Below, in pieces: positions 8,248 through 17,126 of a DNA stretch of 64,000 bases. Every line of letters begins with the position of its first letter. Position 1 is the stretch's first letter. Under the pieces are notes generated by a model. That model was given only the letters and a program-made list of their open reading frames with translations, was not told the DNA's origin and searched no databases. A program made the translations under genes and the position numbers. This DNA comes from an uncultured Collinsella sp. (GTDB lineage: Bacteria > Actinomycetota > Coriobacteriia > Coriobacteriales > Coriobacteriaceae): assembly GCA_959596505.1 (NCBI GenBank), contig CAUFWM010000002.1, positions 1 to 64,000 on the forward strand. Reading direction: 5' to 3'.

Positions 8248-10002
8248 ATGCAGCCCAAGCATTCCGCGATTGTGGCAGGCCTGACGCTGGCGCTTTCGTT
8301 TGGCGCCGTTGCCGCGCCTGTGACTGCTGTTGCCGGGGAGCCCGCGCCGGGTGTTGCCTCGGATGCCACCGATATCGATAAGGGCCTTTACACCCAGCAG
8401 TCTTTTTCGGGCGTGCTGAGGTCGGTTCAGGGGGTCTCGTTTGTCAACGTGACTGCCGAGATGAAGTACTTCACCAAATACGAGAGCCATGGCAACTATA
8501 ACCAGGGCTTTTCGTATGGCGATGGCTATAACGCGCTAGGTTATTACCAGTTCGACCGCCGTTGGTCGCTTGTTCCGTTTATGAAACAGGTCTATAACTA
8601 CGACTCTGCTAAGTACAGCATGCTTAAGGACGCGATTGACCGCGGTGGCGAGATTTCCAACGCGAACAACCCCATGTATGCGAACGGCCAGCTCACCGAG
8701 CTGGGTCGTATTGCGCAGGAGGCCTTCCAGGGTGCTTATAACACCGACCCTGCTGAGTTCTCGGCGCTGCAGGATGCCTATGCGTATAACTCGTACTATG
8801 CGGTGACCGAGGCGTGGCTCAAGAGTGCTCTCGGCATTGATATCTCCGGCCGCGCCGACTGTGTCAAGGGCATGGTGTGGAGTATTACCAACATGTGCGG
8901 CACCGGTGGCTGCAGAGACTTCTTCCGCTGGGCAAACCTTTCCAACAGCATGACGGACCGCGAGTTTGTGACGGCGCTTTCCAACAGCGTGGTCAATAAC
9001 GTGGCGACCAAGTATGCAAGCCAGCCCCAGTATCATGAGGGCTGGAAGAACCGCTACCGCAATGAGCTCAAGGATTGTCTGGTCTATATCGCCGAGGACG
9101 AGGCTGCCGCGGCAACGCCTGTGGAGCCCGTGCAGCCCGAGCCCACGCCGGCGCCTGGTCCGAGCATGGCGCCTGCTGCTCCCGCCGCACCGACGCCTGG
9201 TACCGATGACGGTGCGGGCGACGATAATGATACGGATGCGCCCTCGACCGATACTGACGGCGATGGCTCTGCTGGTGGCACTACCAACGACGGCTCTTCC
9301 TCGAGCGGCTCCGATTCGAACGGCTCTGCTGCGGGCGATTCGTCTTCAAGTTCTGCCGGCAATACGGGCAGTGCCGCCTCTGGTTCGACCGACGCTGGTT
9401 CCTCTGACTCTTCCACTGGCTCGAGCGATTCTTCCGCCGATACTGGTTCTAGCAATGACTCTAACTCTGACGCCGCTTCTGATTCCGGTGCTTCCAAGGA
9501 CGACTCGAATAAGGCGCCGGACGCGCCGGTTATTTCGACGGACAAGAAGCCCTCTTTCGTTGTGCAGCTTGGCTACACGTTTGGTTCCTCGCTGATGGCT
9601 GGCGCAAGCAGCTTGTCTCCTGACAAGAACAATTCTGATCAGACTTCCACGGAAAAGGCCGAGGCCGCAAAGGGCGACTCCAAGGACGATGATTCCGAGA
9701 AGACCGAGTCCGATAAGAGTACTAGCTCTGAGGAAAAGGGCGAGAAGTCCGCTCAGAAGAAGGACGAGGAAAAGGGCAAGACCGACAACCAGAACCAGGA
9801 GCAAAATGGCTCTAAAACGGTGACCACCACGACCACGACCAAGTCTTCGGGCGGTAACATGCCCAAGACGGGCGACCTCATCGTTATGGCGAGCCTTGCC
9901 AGTGCAAGCTTGGCCACGCTGGGTGCCACGTCTATTGTGAGTGGCAAGCATAAGCTCGATCAGCAGAATAAGACTGCTGGTGAGGACGGTTCTGAGGAGT
10001 AG
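8248..10002 (+). CDS. Secreted, wall-anchored protein with lysozyme-like N-terminal region and Ser/Asp-rich stalk
   Basis: The 584-residue protein starts with a signal peptide (about 1-29). A globular region (about 60-290) contains KYESHGNYNQGFSYGDGYNA, then LGYYQFDRR, and two cysteine pairs; the placement of Glu suggests a lysozyme-like fold but is not conclusive. Residues about 300-470 are a low-complexity Pro/Ser/Asp/Gly stalk, followed by a Lys/Glu/Asp-rich segment. The C-terminus has MPKTGD (about 538-543), a hydrophobic helix and then a hydrophilic tail, a variant of the LPXTG sortase signal. GGGAGGATCTT precedes the ATG and a strong terminator follows. Confidence 0.75.
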   Translation: MQPKHSAIVAGLTLALSFGAVAAPVTAVAGEPAPGVASDATDIDKGLYTQQSFSGVLRSVQGVSFVNVTAEMKYFTKYESHGNYNQGFSYGDGYNALGYYQFDRRWSLVPFMKQVYNYDSAKYSMLKDAIDRGGEISNANNPMYANGQLTELGRIAQEAFQGAYNTDPAEFSALQDAYAYNSYYAVTEAWLKSALGIDISGRADCVKGMVWSITNMCGTGGCRDFFRWANLSNSMTDREFVTALSNSVVNNVATKYASQPQYHEGWKNRYRNELKDCLVYIAEDEAAAATPVEPVQPEPTPAPGPSMAPAAPAAPTPGTDDGAGDDNDTDAPSTDTDGDGSAGGTTNDGSSSSGSDSNGSAAGDSSSSSAGNTGSAASGSTDAGSSDSSTGSSDSSADTGSSNDSNSDAASDSGASKDDSNKAPDAPVISTDKKPSFVVQLGYTFGSSLMAGASSLSPDKNNSDQTSTEKAEAAKGDSKDDDSEKTESDKSTSSEEKGEKSAQKKDEEKGKTDNQNQEQNGSKTVTTTTTTKSSGGNMPKTGDLIVMASLASASLATLGATSIVSGKHKLDQQNKTAGEDGSEE

Positions 10003-10034
10003 CCCCTCGGTTGTCAGATAGCTAAAGAGTTGGG

Positions 10035-10069
10035 ACGGGGCCCGGTGCGAATGCATCGGGCCCCGTTTT
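10035..10069 (+). terminator. Rho-independent terminator
   Basis: A 14-bp stem from 10035 to 10066 (ACGGGGCCCGGTGC with GCATCGGGCCCCGT, one G-T pair) closes a GAAT loop and runs into TTTT. It ends the wall-protein transcript 32 bases after its stop. Confidence 0.9.
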
Positions 10070-10204
10070 GTTGTGCAACGATTAGTTATGCCCCCTCACA
10101 CCCCATGTTGCTACCGTTGCCCGATCTGTTTGTGTACCGACATCAGTACGTGCGAGGCGGTCATTACAATTGGCATCATGCTGCGATTTAAGGGGAACGT
10201 TGCG

Positions 10205-12001
10205 ATGTCTGAACAGGCAAATAATGGTAGTGCTGCCGACTTTGGCGTGCGTCTAATCGGCTGTACCGACGATGTGGTTTTGCCCATCGGCATGTACGAC
10301 TATGCGGAGGCTCTTGGTTGCTGCACGCTGGTCGACAAGACCATGTTTATTGCCGATATGCTGGATTGCGATGCGTCCGTTATGGTGTGCTGCCGACCCG
10401 AGGGTTTTGGCAAGAGCATGAACTTGTCGATGCTCAAGGCTTTTCTGGAGCGTCCCGCAGTCGGTCGCGCCGGTCGGGGCTCGTTTGTCGATACTCTGAT
10501 TTGGGGTGCGGATGGCGGGCGCTATCGGAATGAGTATGCGTGCTATCCAGTGATATCGCTGGACTTTTCTGGCGCCGCGAGGCGCGGCGCCGCTGTTGCC
10601 GATGTTGTTCGCGATACTCTTTCGGACGAGTGCGCTCGCTTGTTGGCGCTCTTGGAGGCTCCGGATTTAGCACGAGATAAGGTGCGTCACATCGAACGTG
10701 TTGCGCGTGGCGTGGCGAGCGAGGCCGAGGTTGACTCGGCGCTTGGTGTGCTCATTGAGCTGTTGGAGATTGCCTGCGATGAGCAGGTTGTATTGCTCGT
10801 TGATGGGTACGACGCGGCGTGGTTGGGCCGTGCGGGCGCGAGGGACGCTTCCGGCGCCGATCCGGCGGAGCTGCTCGATCGCGTGCTGTTCGACGCCATT
10901 GCCACCACGGGCCATTCGCTACGGTTGACGTGTCTGATGGGGGAGCGTCCTAACCCTGCCGAGGCGGCGCTTTCTTCGCGCAGCTGCTCGTATCGTCTTT
11001 CGACGCCCCTTTCGACGTGGTGCGACCGTTGGTTCGGCTTTTCGGATGCCGAGGTTGAGGCCCTGTTGAGTCATGCTGGACGCGAGGAATACCTGGATGA
11101 TGCGCGTGAATGGCTCGAGGGATATCGGTTTGGCAGGGCCTATTGCTTGAGTCCGACGCGTGTGATCGGTTTTCTGGACCGAGGCTGCACAGCGCCTGTG
11201 CGAGCCGATCTGTATGGGTATGCCGATTGCCTGAGTAGGGTAGTTGCCGGGTGGAATCTCGACCGCCTTTCGGTCTTGTTCGATTTGCTCGAGGCTCATG
11301 GATGCGTTGAGGTCTCGCTTGGTTTGGGCGCTGCGGGGCCAGAGGCCTCGCCTGATGATGGCCTGTGGACGGCGCTGTATCTGTCCGGTTTCCTGACGAC
11401 GGATTTGATTGAGGAGCCGGAGCATGGTGGTCGTCTCCGTGCTCTGCGGTTGCCCAATAACGAGCTTCGCCAGGCCTTTCGTCTGGTGATTATTGATTGG
11501 TTTGAGCGTGCTGCCGAGGACGTTCGAGACGTCGATACGTTTCGAGATGGGTTGTGCCGCGGGGATGAGAATGCCGTGAGACAGGCGTTAGACCGCATCC
11601 TGGGAGATGCGGGAATCGGTGCGAACAACCCAGATGCGCAGCTGCCATATCACCTGCTCTTGCAGGGGCTCTGCTTTGGATTGCCGGGCTATGCCAATCC
11701 TGCCTCGAGGCGAAAGCGTGGCGCGGATCGCTGGGACATCCAGGTATTTCCTACGGGCGCTGTTTTTGACGTGGCAGACACGATCGGCCTGCTCGACGAG
11801 CGCCCGCTGATAACAATCAACATGATGTATGACCCCGGTGTGGATGCGCTGGGCCTGGAGCTGCTGGCCGTTCAGGCGCTGCTCGACATAGAGCGCGACG
11901 GCATCGACAAGATTCGTGTACCGCGACCCGGTGTGGGCCGCATGCGCTGGGGATTCGGTTTTGATGGGCTTCGTGTGGCTGCGGTGTGCCAGCGGCTGTA
12001 G
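10205..12001 (+). CDS. AAA-ATPase-like family protein with decayed nuclease C-terminus
   Basis: The 598-residue protein matches the large AAA-ATPase-like (PF09820-type) family common in gut bacteria. The N-terminus has LVDKTMFIADML and a Walker A-like CRPEGFGKSMNLSMLKAFLE; typical members read RPRRFGKSL. FGFSDAEVEALL and WLEGYRFG are family landmarks. Family members usually end in a PD-(D/E)XK nuclease domain with an E-x-K strand; at the equivalent place here I read FDVADTIGLLDERPLITINM, without that motif. The ATG at 10205 has AAGGGGAA upstream; the frame is open back to 10073, but that part lacks similarity. The role of the family is unclear. Confidence 0.75.
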   Translation: MSEQANNGSAADFGVRLIGCTDDVVLPIGMYDYAEALGCCTLVDKTMFIADMLDCDASVMVCCRPEGFGKSMNLSMLKAFLERPAVGRAGRGSFVDTLIWGADGGRYRNEYACYPVISLDFSGAARRGAAVADVVRDTLSDECARLLALLEAPDLARDKVRHIERVARGVASEAEVDSALGVLIELLEIACDEQVVLLVDGYDAAWLGRAGARDASGADPAELLDRVLFDAIATTGHSLRLTCLMGERPNPAEAALSSRSCSYRLSTPLSTWCDRWFGFSDAEVEALLSHAGREEYLDDAREWLEGYRFGRAYCLSPTRVIGFLDRGCTAPVRADLYGYADCLSRVVAGWNLDRLSVLFDLLEAHGCVEVSLGLGAAGPEASPDDGLWTALYLSGFLTTDLIEEPEHGGRLRALRLPNNELRQAFRLVIIDWFERAAEDVRDVDTFRDGLCRGDENAVRQALDRILGDAGIGANNPDAQLPYHLLLQGLCFGLPGYANPASRRKRGADRWDIQVFPTGAVFDVADTIGLLDERPLITINMMYDPGVDALGLELLAVQALLDIERDGIDKIRVPRPGVGRMRWGFGFDGLRVAAVCQRL

Positions 12002-12028
12002 GGGCAGGCGATGCTGCAGGGGTGCCCG

Positions 12029-13048
12029 CTACTCTGCGTCCTTCATGGGCGGCATGGGCTTCCAGCCGGGATCCTTGATGATCTTGCGGGCGTCTTTCAT
12101 GCCGCGGCGCAGCGCCGGGATGCCGGTCTTAAAGCATTTGTCGACCGCTGCAAGACGAATGAACTCCTTGCAGAAGGTCGCGGCGTTACCCAGACGGAAC
12201 AGGATGGGACGGTAATCGCCGTAGATCTGCATGTAGCGGGCCAAAAAGCCGCGATTGCGCATGATGTAGTAGCGGTTGGTGTCGCTCGTGGAGTTGAGCT
12301 GGCGTTTGCCGGCGATGTCCCAGTTAGAGACGGCGCGGGCGCGCTTGAGCACCACGTCGGCAACCACGGCAGCGGGGAAGTGCTGGCTCGCAACATAGCC
12401 GTAGCAGGCATCGTCGCCGTAGATGAAAAAGCGCGCATCGGGCAGGCCGATCTTGTCGACTACGCGGCGTGAGAACAGGCCGCCCTCAAAGCACAACTGG
12501 TTCATAGGACGATAGCCCTCGGGGCCCAAGTCCCACTTGGCGATGGGGTTGGGGATACCAAGCGAAAGGATGAGCTGGTACTGCCAAAAGAAGGCGCCGC
12601 CGTCGAAGTCCAGGCGCGAACCCTGGATGACGTCGTAGCGGTCCGTCCATTTGGCCAGGCGCTCAATACCCTCGGGGATAACGAGCACGTCGTCGTCCAT
12701 GACCCAAAACCACTGCGCGCCCAGGTCGTAGGCGCGCTTAGTGCCAGCGGAGAAGCCACCTGCGCCGCCACCGTTTTCAAGCTGCGGGGCGTAGATGACA
12801 CGGTCGGTGCCACCTTTTGCATCGGGCTGATCGGCGTCGATGCCCCACAGGTTGGCGAGGCGCTCGTTGAATGCGGCGCACATGGCTTCGGTCTCGCGCG
12901 AATTCTCGTTGTCGACGATTACGATGCGCCAGGGTGCGGCCGTGAGCTCGGTCATGGAGTCGAACAGGTTGGCCAGAAGCTCCTGGCGCTTATAGGTGAC
13001 GACAACGATGGCAAGCTTGTCGATGGGGGCGGGAAGGGTGGAAGTCAT
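12029..13048 (-). CDS. GT2 glycosyltransferase, GlfT2-like
   Basis: A 339-residue GT-A glycosyltransferase. IVVVTYKRQELL at the start, VDNENS for the nucleotide-sugar site and WFWVMDDDVL for the metal-binding DxD motif are all present. Glycine-rich NGGGAGGFSAG between them is typical of galactofuranosyl/rhamnosyl transferases of the GlfT2 type, which fits the glf gene at 44.5 kb. I chose the ATG at 13048 (MTSTLPAP) because the extra upstream residues are unconserved; AAAGGA lies about 14 bases upstream. It is transcribed away from the polysaccharide genes that follow. Sugar specificity is inferred only. Confidence 0.85.
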   Translation of the reverse strand: MTSTLPAPIDKLAIVVVTYKRQELLANLFDSMTELTAAPWRIVIVDNENSRETEAMCAAFNERLANLWGIDADQPDAKGGTDRVIYAPQLENGGGAGGFSAGTKRAYDLGAQWFWVMDDDVLVIPEGIERLAKWTDRYDVIQGSRLDFDGGAFFWQYQLILSLGIPNPIAKWDLGPEGYRPMNQLCFEGGLFSRRVVDKIGLPDARFFIYGDDACYGYVASQHFPAAVVADVVLKRARAVSNWDIAGKRQLNSTSDTNRYYIMRNRGFLARYMQIYGDYRPILFRLGNAATFCKEFIRLAAVDKCFKTGIPALRRGMKDARKIIKDPGWKPMPPMKDAE

Positions 13049-13243
13049 GAACGAGAATATCCTTTCGCGTGGGCAGCATTTCGGCCCTGCGGAATAAACA
13101 ACGTGTCCCATTGGACATGACTATTGTAAGCGTAGGTAGGCGCCCGCGGTTAATGTTCTACTAATCACCAAGAACGTTTGCTACAAGCCTGGTTGACGTG
13201 CGTGCGCGGCGAGATTGCAAGCGCGCATTGTGGTATTACATAG

Positions 13244-14626
13244 GTGCCGAATCCCGTGGACGCGATCTTTGTGTTTGGATGCCCTGTGAATAAAACTCGT
13301 TTAGCTTCCTTTGCCGATAGCCTTCCCGTCAAGGTCATGTTGCTGTTTTTGGTTCTTCAGGCCGCATTTGTCCTGAGCAATACCGCGGCAAATTGTCTGC
13401 CGAGGCCCGTCATCGAGTCGCATGTGCAGGGTTCGGAGTCCTCTGCCCTGTTGTCTGACATGTATGTCTACGACCACCGTGTTGCAGCTGGTCCTGTTTG
13501 CTTTGATAACAATCGCTTTATCATTGAAGTCGCACAGCAAAAGGACCAAGGTTCTCCATTTAAGACGATGACTGTTGCCGAGATTGATGACGTTACGAAA
13601 GCCGGTGGGATTACGCATCAGCAGTACTACCGGTATTGGCATGGATGGCAGCTACTTACGAATGTCTGCCTGTTTATTGGCGGTATCGACGTTGTCGTGG
13701 TGCCTGCGGCCGCTCTGGCGATTGTCGGCTCCGCTTGCGCTTACGTTGCCTTGCGGAAGCGGTTTTCAAAGCCAGTGACGTTGGGTTTCCTTGCAATCCT
13801 GCTGTTCTCGACCAATCTGTTTTTCAATTTTATCGGTGATCTGCTGCTGTGCATCTCGTTCTTTGTGGCGCTCATCATGATGTCTTGCATGAGCCTTCGT
13901 TTGGGCTCGGCCCCGAACGCACGGGTTTTCACAAGCCGCCTTGTCCTTTGGTCGATAGCGACGGGCGCCGTGTTTTCGTTTCTTGACTTTTTAACGATTC
14001 CTGCCGCAGTTGTCGCCCTGCATTGCTTTTTCGCCTTCATTGCGCTCCCCAAGGGTGAGCGCCCCAAGCGTTGCGTCGTCACGATGCTGCAGGCGCTCTT
14101 TGGGTTTGGGCTTTCGTTTGTGTTTACCTGGGCGATGAAATGGGTTGTCGCGGCATTTGTGCTGGGCTGGGACGAGGTCTTTTCGAACGTTCTGGGCGAG
14201 ATGGGCCTTTGGTCTGCGCATGGGACTTCGTCACTGTTGCCCCAGGCTGACTGGCCTCAGATTTTGAAGGAGTTTTATTGCATGAGCCCGCAGCTGTTCG
14301 CCATTTGCTCAACTGCCGGTTATGCGATGATCTCGAACATCGTTTGCCTTGTTTCGTTTGCCGTCGTATTGGTGATCTGGATTGCCGCACTCGTATGTTC
14401 AATACGGTGTGGCGCGCAAGACGGTCGTCGCCGCAAGGTGCTGATCCAGTCGCTGCTCATGGCACTGCCTCTGGTTGTTGTTCTGGGTTATTTCGTTGTT
14501 ATGCATGACCATGCGATCGTTCATATTCCGGTATTTGGCTGCAAGAATTGGGCGATTGTCTTTGCGATTTTATTTGTTTCGGGCGTAAGCGCGCTTCGTG
14601 GTCTGAGGAGTCAGAAGGTCGCTTAG
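13244..14626 (+). CDS. Polytopic membrane protein, unknown function
   Basis: The protein (460 residues from GTG at 13244) has one hydrophobic segment near 30-50, a polar, probably extracytoplasmic part up to about 140 containing YYRYWHGW, then eight or more membrane segments. The arrangement resembles GT-C or other polytopic surface-glycan proteins, but I see no decisive motif. A second GTG at 13286 with GGAT upstream is an equally possible start. The last four bases overlap the convergent acyltransferase gene, so the two stop codons interlock. Confidence 0.7.
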   Translation: MPNPVDAIFVFGCPVNKTRLASFADSLPVKVMLLFLVLQAAFVLSNTAANCLPRPVIESHVQGSESSALLSDMYVYDHRVAAGPVCFDNNRFIIEVAQQKDQGSPFKTMTVAEIDDVTKAGGITHQQYYRYWHGWQLLTNVCLFIGGIDVVVVPAAALAIVGSACAYVALRKRFSKPVTLGFLAILLFSTNLFFNFIGDLLLCISFFVALIMMSCMSLRLGSAPNARVFTSRLVLWSIATGAVFSFLDFLTIPAAVVALHCFFAFIALPKGERPKRCVVTMLQALFGFGLSFVFTWAMKWVVAAFVLGWDEVFSNVLGEMGLWSAHGTSSLLPQADWPQILKEFYCMSPQLFAICSTAGYAMISNIVCLVSFAVVLVIWIAALVCSIRCGAQDGRRRKVLIQSLLMALPLVVVLGYFVVMHDHAIVHIPVFGCKNWAIVFAILFVSGVSALRGLRSQKVA

Positions 14627-15768
14627 CCGTTCATGTGGGCCTTGATGGCCTCGACTACGGCCCTGCGTACGATATCCATGAGGAGCAGGGCAAGCGCGAG
14701 GCAAAGGCTCATAAGGATTCCGAGCAAAATGGCGGCGGCTGGATAGGGATCTCCCGTTTGGATGCCTGTCGCCATGGTGTAGATCGCTTTGTCGAAGATG
14801 GGTCGCCAGACGTTGCAGGTGAACGACTGTACGGCGTAGAAAGCGAGCGTTCCTGCGGCGAGAGTCAGGATTGTCTTGTCTGCAGTTGGGACTTCGTGGC
14901 GCGGCTGATGGAGCGCTGCGGCGGCAACGGATGCAACGGCTAAGATGAAGGATATGACGGAAGTTGACTTGTAGGAGAGCTTCCAGAGCGTGTTGTACTG
15001 GCTGTTTGCCGATAGCAGAAGCTCGAGCGCGATGGTGGCGGCAACGAGTCCGATGAGTACGATCTTGGATTTTTGAGCGCCGGATGCGTTGCCGTGGCAT
15101 TCGAGGACAAAGCGCATTTCTCCAGTTGCAATAAACGCGACCAGGTAGGTAACGGCGCTCATGAGTTTGCGCCACAAAATGATACCGGCCGCTTCGTTTG
15201 CCGTCGCCGCGATGTAGCAGTTGATTCCAAATGTTGCGAGCACAAGAAGCGCTACGACAAACGGGGCTCTTTTGCTGCCGATTCGCTGCCGTATCAACGC
15301 AATCACTGGGACGAGCAATACGGATACCGCGTAGACCCAGATAAACTCGATGCCCAACGTGAGCCAGCCAATCTCATGCAGCGAGATTTCGGGCAGGGGA
15401 TAGACGTACATCGAAACAAACAGGCAGGTGGCGCAATAAAAGAGCGTGGGCAAGACGATCTTTTTGAGGCGATCAAGCGATTTGAGCGTGAGGGCCTGCG
15501 CGGATGAACCGTTTTGGAGGGCGCGTACCGCCGAGGGAATAAGGAAGTATCCCGAGATCATAAAGAAGACCTCGTTGGCCCAGCAGCCCAGCAGGTTGAT
15601 GAAGCCGAGCGCGCCGGAGTAAGGGAAGACGGCGAGCGGCGCATATTCCGGTAGACCGGCGCAGACGGCTTGAAAGGTCCACTGAAACGTGTGGAATATC
15701 GCGATGCCAGCAACCGCGAATAAGCGCAGCGCTTCGATGGAGGTATTTCTGCTTGCTTTGCTGCCCAT
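14623..15768 (-). CDS. Acyltransferase family 3 membrane protein
   Basis: The 381-residue integral membrane protein starts with NTSIEALRLFAVAGIAIFHT, the acyltransferase-3 (OafA/WecH) signature with the conserved Arg and His. It has about ten hydrophobic segments (for example FMISGYFLIPSA, WVYAVSVLLVPVIALI). Such enzymes transfer acetyl or similar groups to sugars of surface polymers. It follows the GT2 gene at 15773-16873 by four bases and is probably in one transcript with it. The natural acceptor is not known. Confidence 0.88.
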   Translation of the reverse strand: MGSKASRNTSIEALRLFAVAGIAIFHTFQWTFQAVCAGLPEYAPLAVFPYSGALGFINLLGCWANEVFFMISGYFLIPSAVRALQNGSSAQALTLKSLDRLKKIVLPTLFYCATCLFVSMYVYPLPEISLHEIGWLTLGIEFIWVYAVSVLLVPVIALIRQRIGSKRAPFVVALLVLATFGINCYIAATANEAAGIILWRKLMSAVTYLVAFIATGEMRFVLECHGNASGAQKSKIVLIGLVAATIALELLLSANSQYNTLWKLSYKSTSVISFILAVASVAAAALHQPRHEVPTADKTILTLAAGTLAFYAVQSFTCNVWRPIFDKAIYTMATGIQTGDPYPAAAILLGILMSLCLALALLLMDIVRRAVVEAIKAHMNG

Positions 15769-15772
15769 CAGA

Positions 15773-16873
15773 TTATTTTCCAGCGCGTGCGTTGTATGAG
15801 CTAAAGTGCGATGTGATCATTTTTAGAGTTTGCTTGGGCCCCTTGTTCCATACGTTATACAAGCCCTCGCCCACGAGGTCCTTGGCGTATGCGCAGTAGC
15901 TGATTTTAGGGTTGGCGATACCCATATACTCGGAATAGAGCTTTTTGGCCGCGGGCGTAACGCGAGGATTGGCAAATACCAGCTCTTGTGGCATGCGTTC
16001 GAACATCTTGTGGATCGCCCACTCGATTTCGGGGTGCCCCTCAATTCCGGTGTGCTCGATCATGATGCCCATATAAGTGAAGCCGCGTGTGATTTGCGGT
16101 GTCCAAACGGCGGGGTCGGTGACGTTGAGCCGCTCAAGAATATCGACCATGTCGTTCCAGCGATTAAACGGCATCAAGGGGTCGCGCTTGGCCAGAGTGG
16201 CTGCCTTTTCGGGTGTTTCCTCGCGGTAGCAGTAATACGGCTTGGGCCAGTAAGCGATCGCCTTTGCCTGGCAGAGCGTTTCGACAAGGAATGGATTGTC
16301 GGCCCAGCCCGCACCGGGGATTTCCTTAAACCAGATATTGTTTTGCATCAGGAAGTCGCGACGATAGATTGCCGACCAAATGGACGGATGATGGGCCAGC
16401 AGGTGTGGAGCGTCGTGAATGGTGAACGGTTGCCGAGGCGGTTTAATGCGACCGCGATATGCGCAATGTAGTTTGACCTCTTGGGGGGTATCGGGGTTGC
16501 GAATGATCCAATACGGGGTCTCAATAATATCGAGCTTGTTCGGATCGCCAAATTCGCGCTTGGCAAAGGCAAACATATCGGAGTACATTCCGGGCTCGAT
16601 CCAATCATCGGGCTCGAGGATGGCAATCCAGTCGCCCTTTGCCTCGCGAATGCCCAGATTGCAGGTTGCGCCGTAACCCTGGTTTGCCTTATCGATCACT
16701 CGAACGCGTGAGTCGCGCGCAGCGAAATCTTGCATAATGGAGAGGGAGTTGTCGGTGGATCCGTCGTTAATGGCGAGGATTTCCAGTTCGATATTCTTTT
16801 CGTTTAATAGGCTGCCTATAGCCTGAGAAAGATATGGCTCGGCATTGTAAGTAGGCACGATTACGGTCAGCAT
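15773..16873 (-). CDS. GT2 family glycosyltransferase
   Basis: The 366-residue protein begins with the GT-A core at residue 1: MLTVIVPTYNAEPYLSQAI, AINDGSTDNS, NQGYGATCNLGIREAKGD, and the metal-binding ILEPDDWIEPG. The C-terminal 200 residues are helical (CYREETPEKAATLAKRD) with no membrane segment. It likely adds a sugar to a lipid-linked glycan in the cytoplasm, paired with the downstream acyltransferase. Donor and acceptor cannot be read from sequence. Confidence 0.88.
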   Translation of the reverse strand: MLTVIVPTYNAEPYLSQAIGSLLNEKNIELEILAINDGSTDNSLSIMQDFAARDSRVRVIDKANQGYGATCNLGIREAKGDWIAILEPDDWIEPGMYSDMFAFAKREFGDPNKLDIIETPYWIIRNPDTPQEVKLHCAYRGRIKPPRQPFTIHDAPHLLAHHPSIWSAIYRRDFLMQNNIWFKEIPGAGWADNPFLVETLCQAKAIAYWPKPYYCYREETPEKAATLAKRDPLMPFNRWNDMVDILERLNVTDPAVWTPQITRGFTYMGIMIEHTGIEGHPEIEWAIHKMFERMPQELVFANPRVTPAAKKLYSEYMGIANPKISYCAYAKDLVGEGLYNVWNKGPKQTLKMITSHFSSYNARAGK

Positions 16874-17126
16874 TCAAACACTTTCTCTAGGCGATTTGGA
16901 AGAATTATACCTAATTGCGTTTGCAACGGTTTTGGTTGCGTTTGGGTGAAGGCAACGGTAAGGGTTGCTAATCAATGCATGATGATTTCTTGAAAGAGCT
17001 CTAACGGCTGCGTTACGTCTTAGCGGGATATTCGTCCAACTTGATTTGATTGCATCGGAATAGAATTCTTTATAAGGTAATAAACGTATCGATTTTCCTG
17101 TTGATATGCAATTTGAGGAGACTGTT

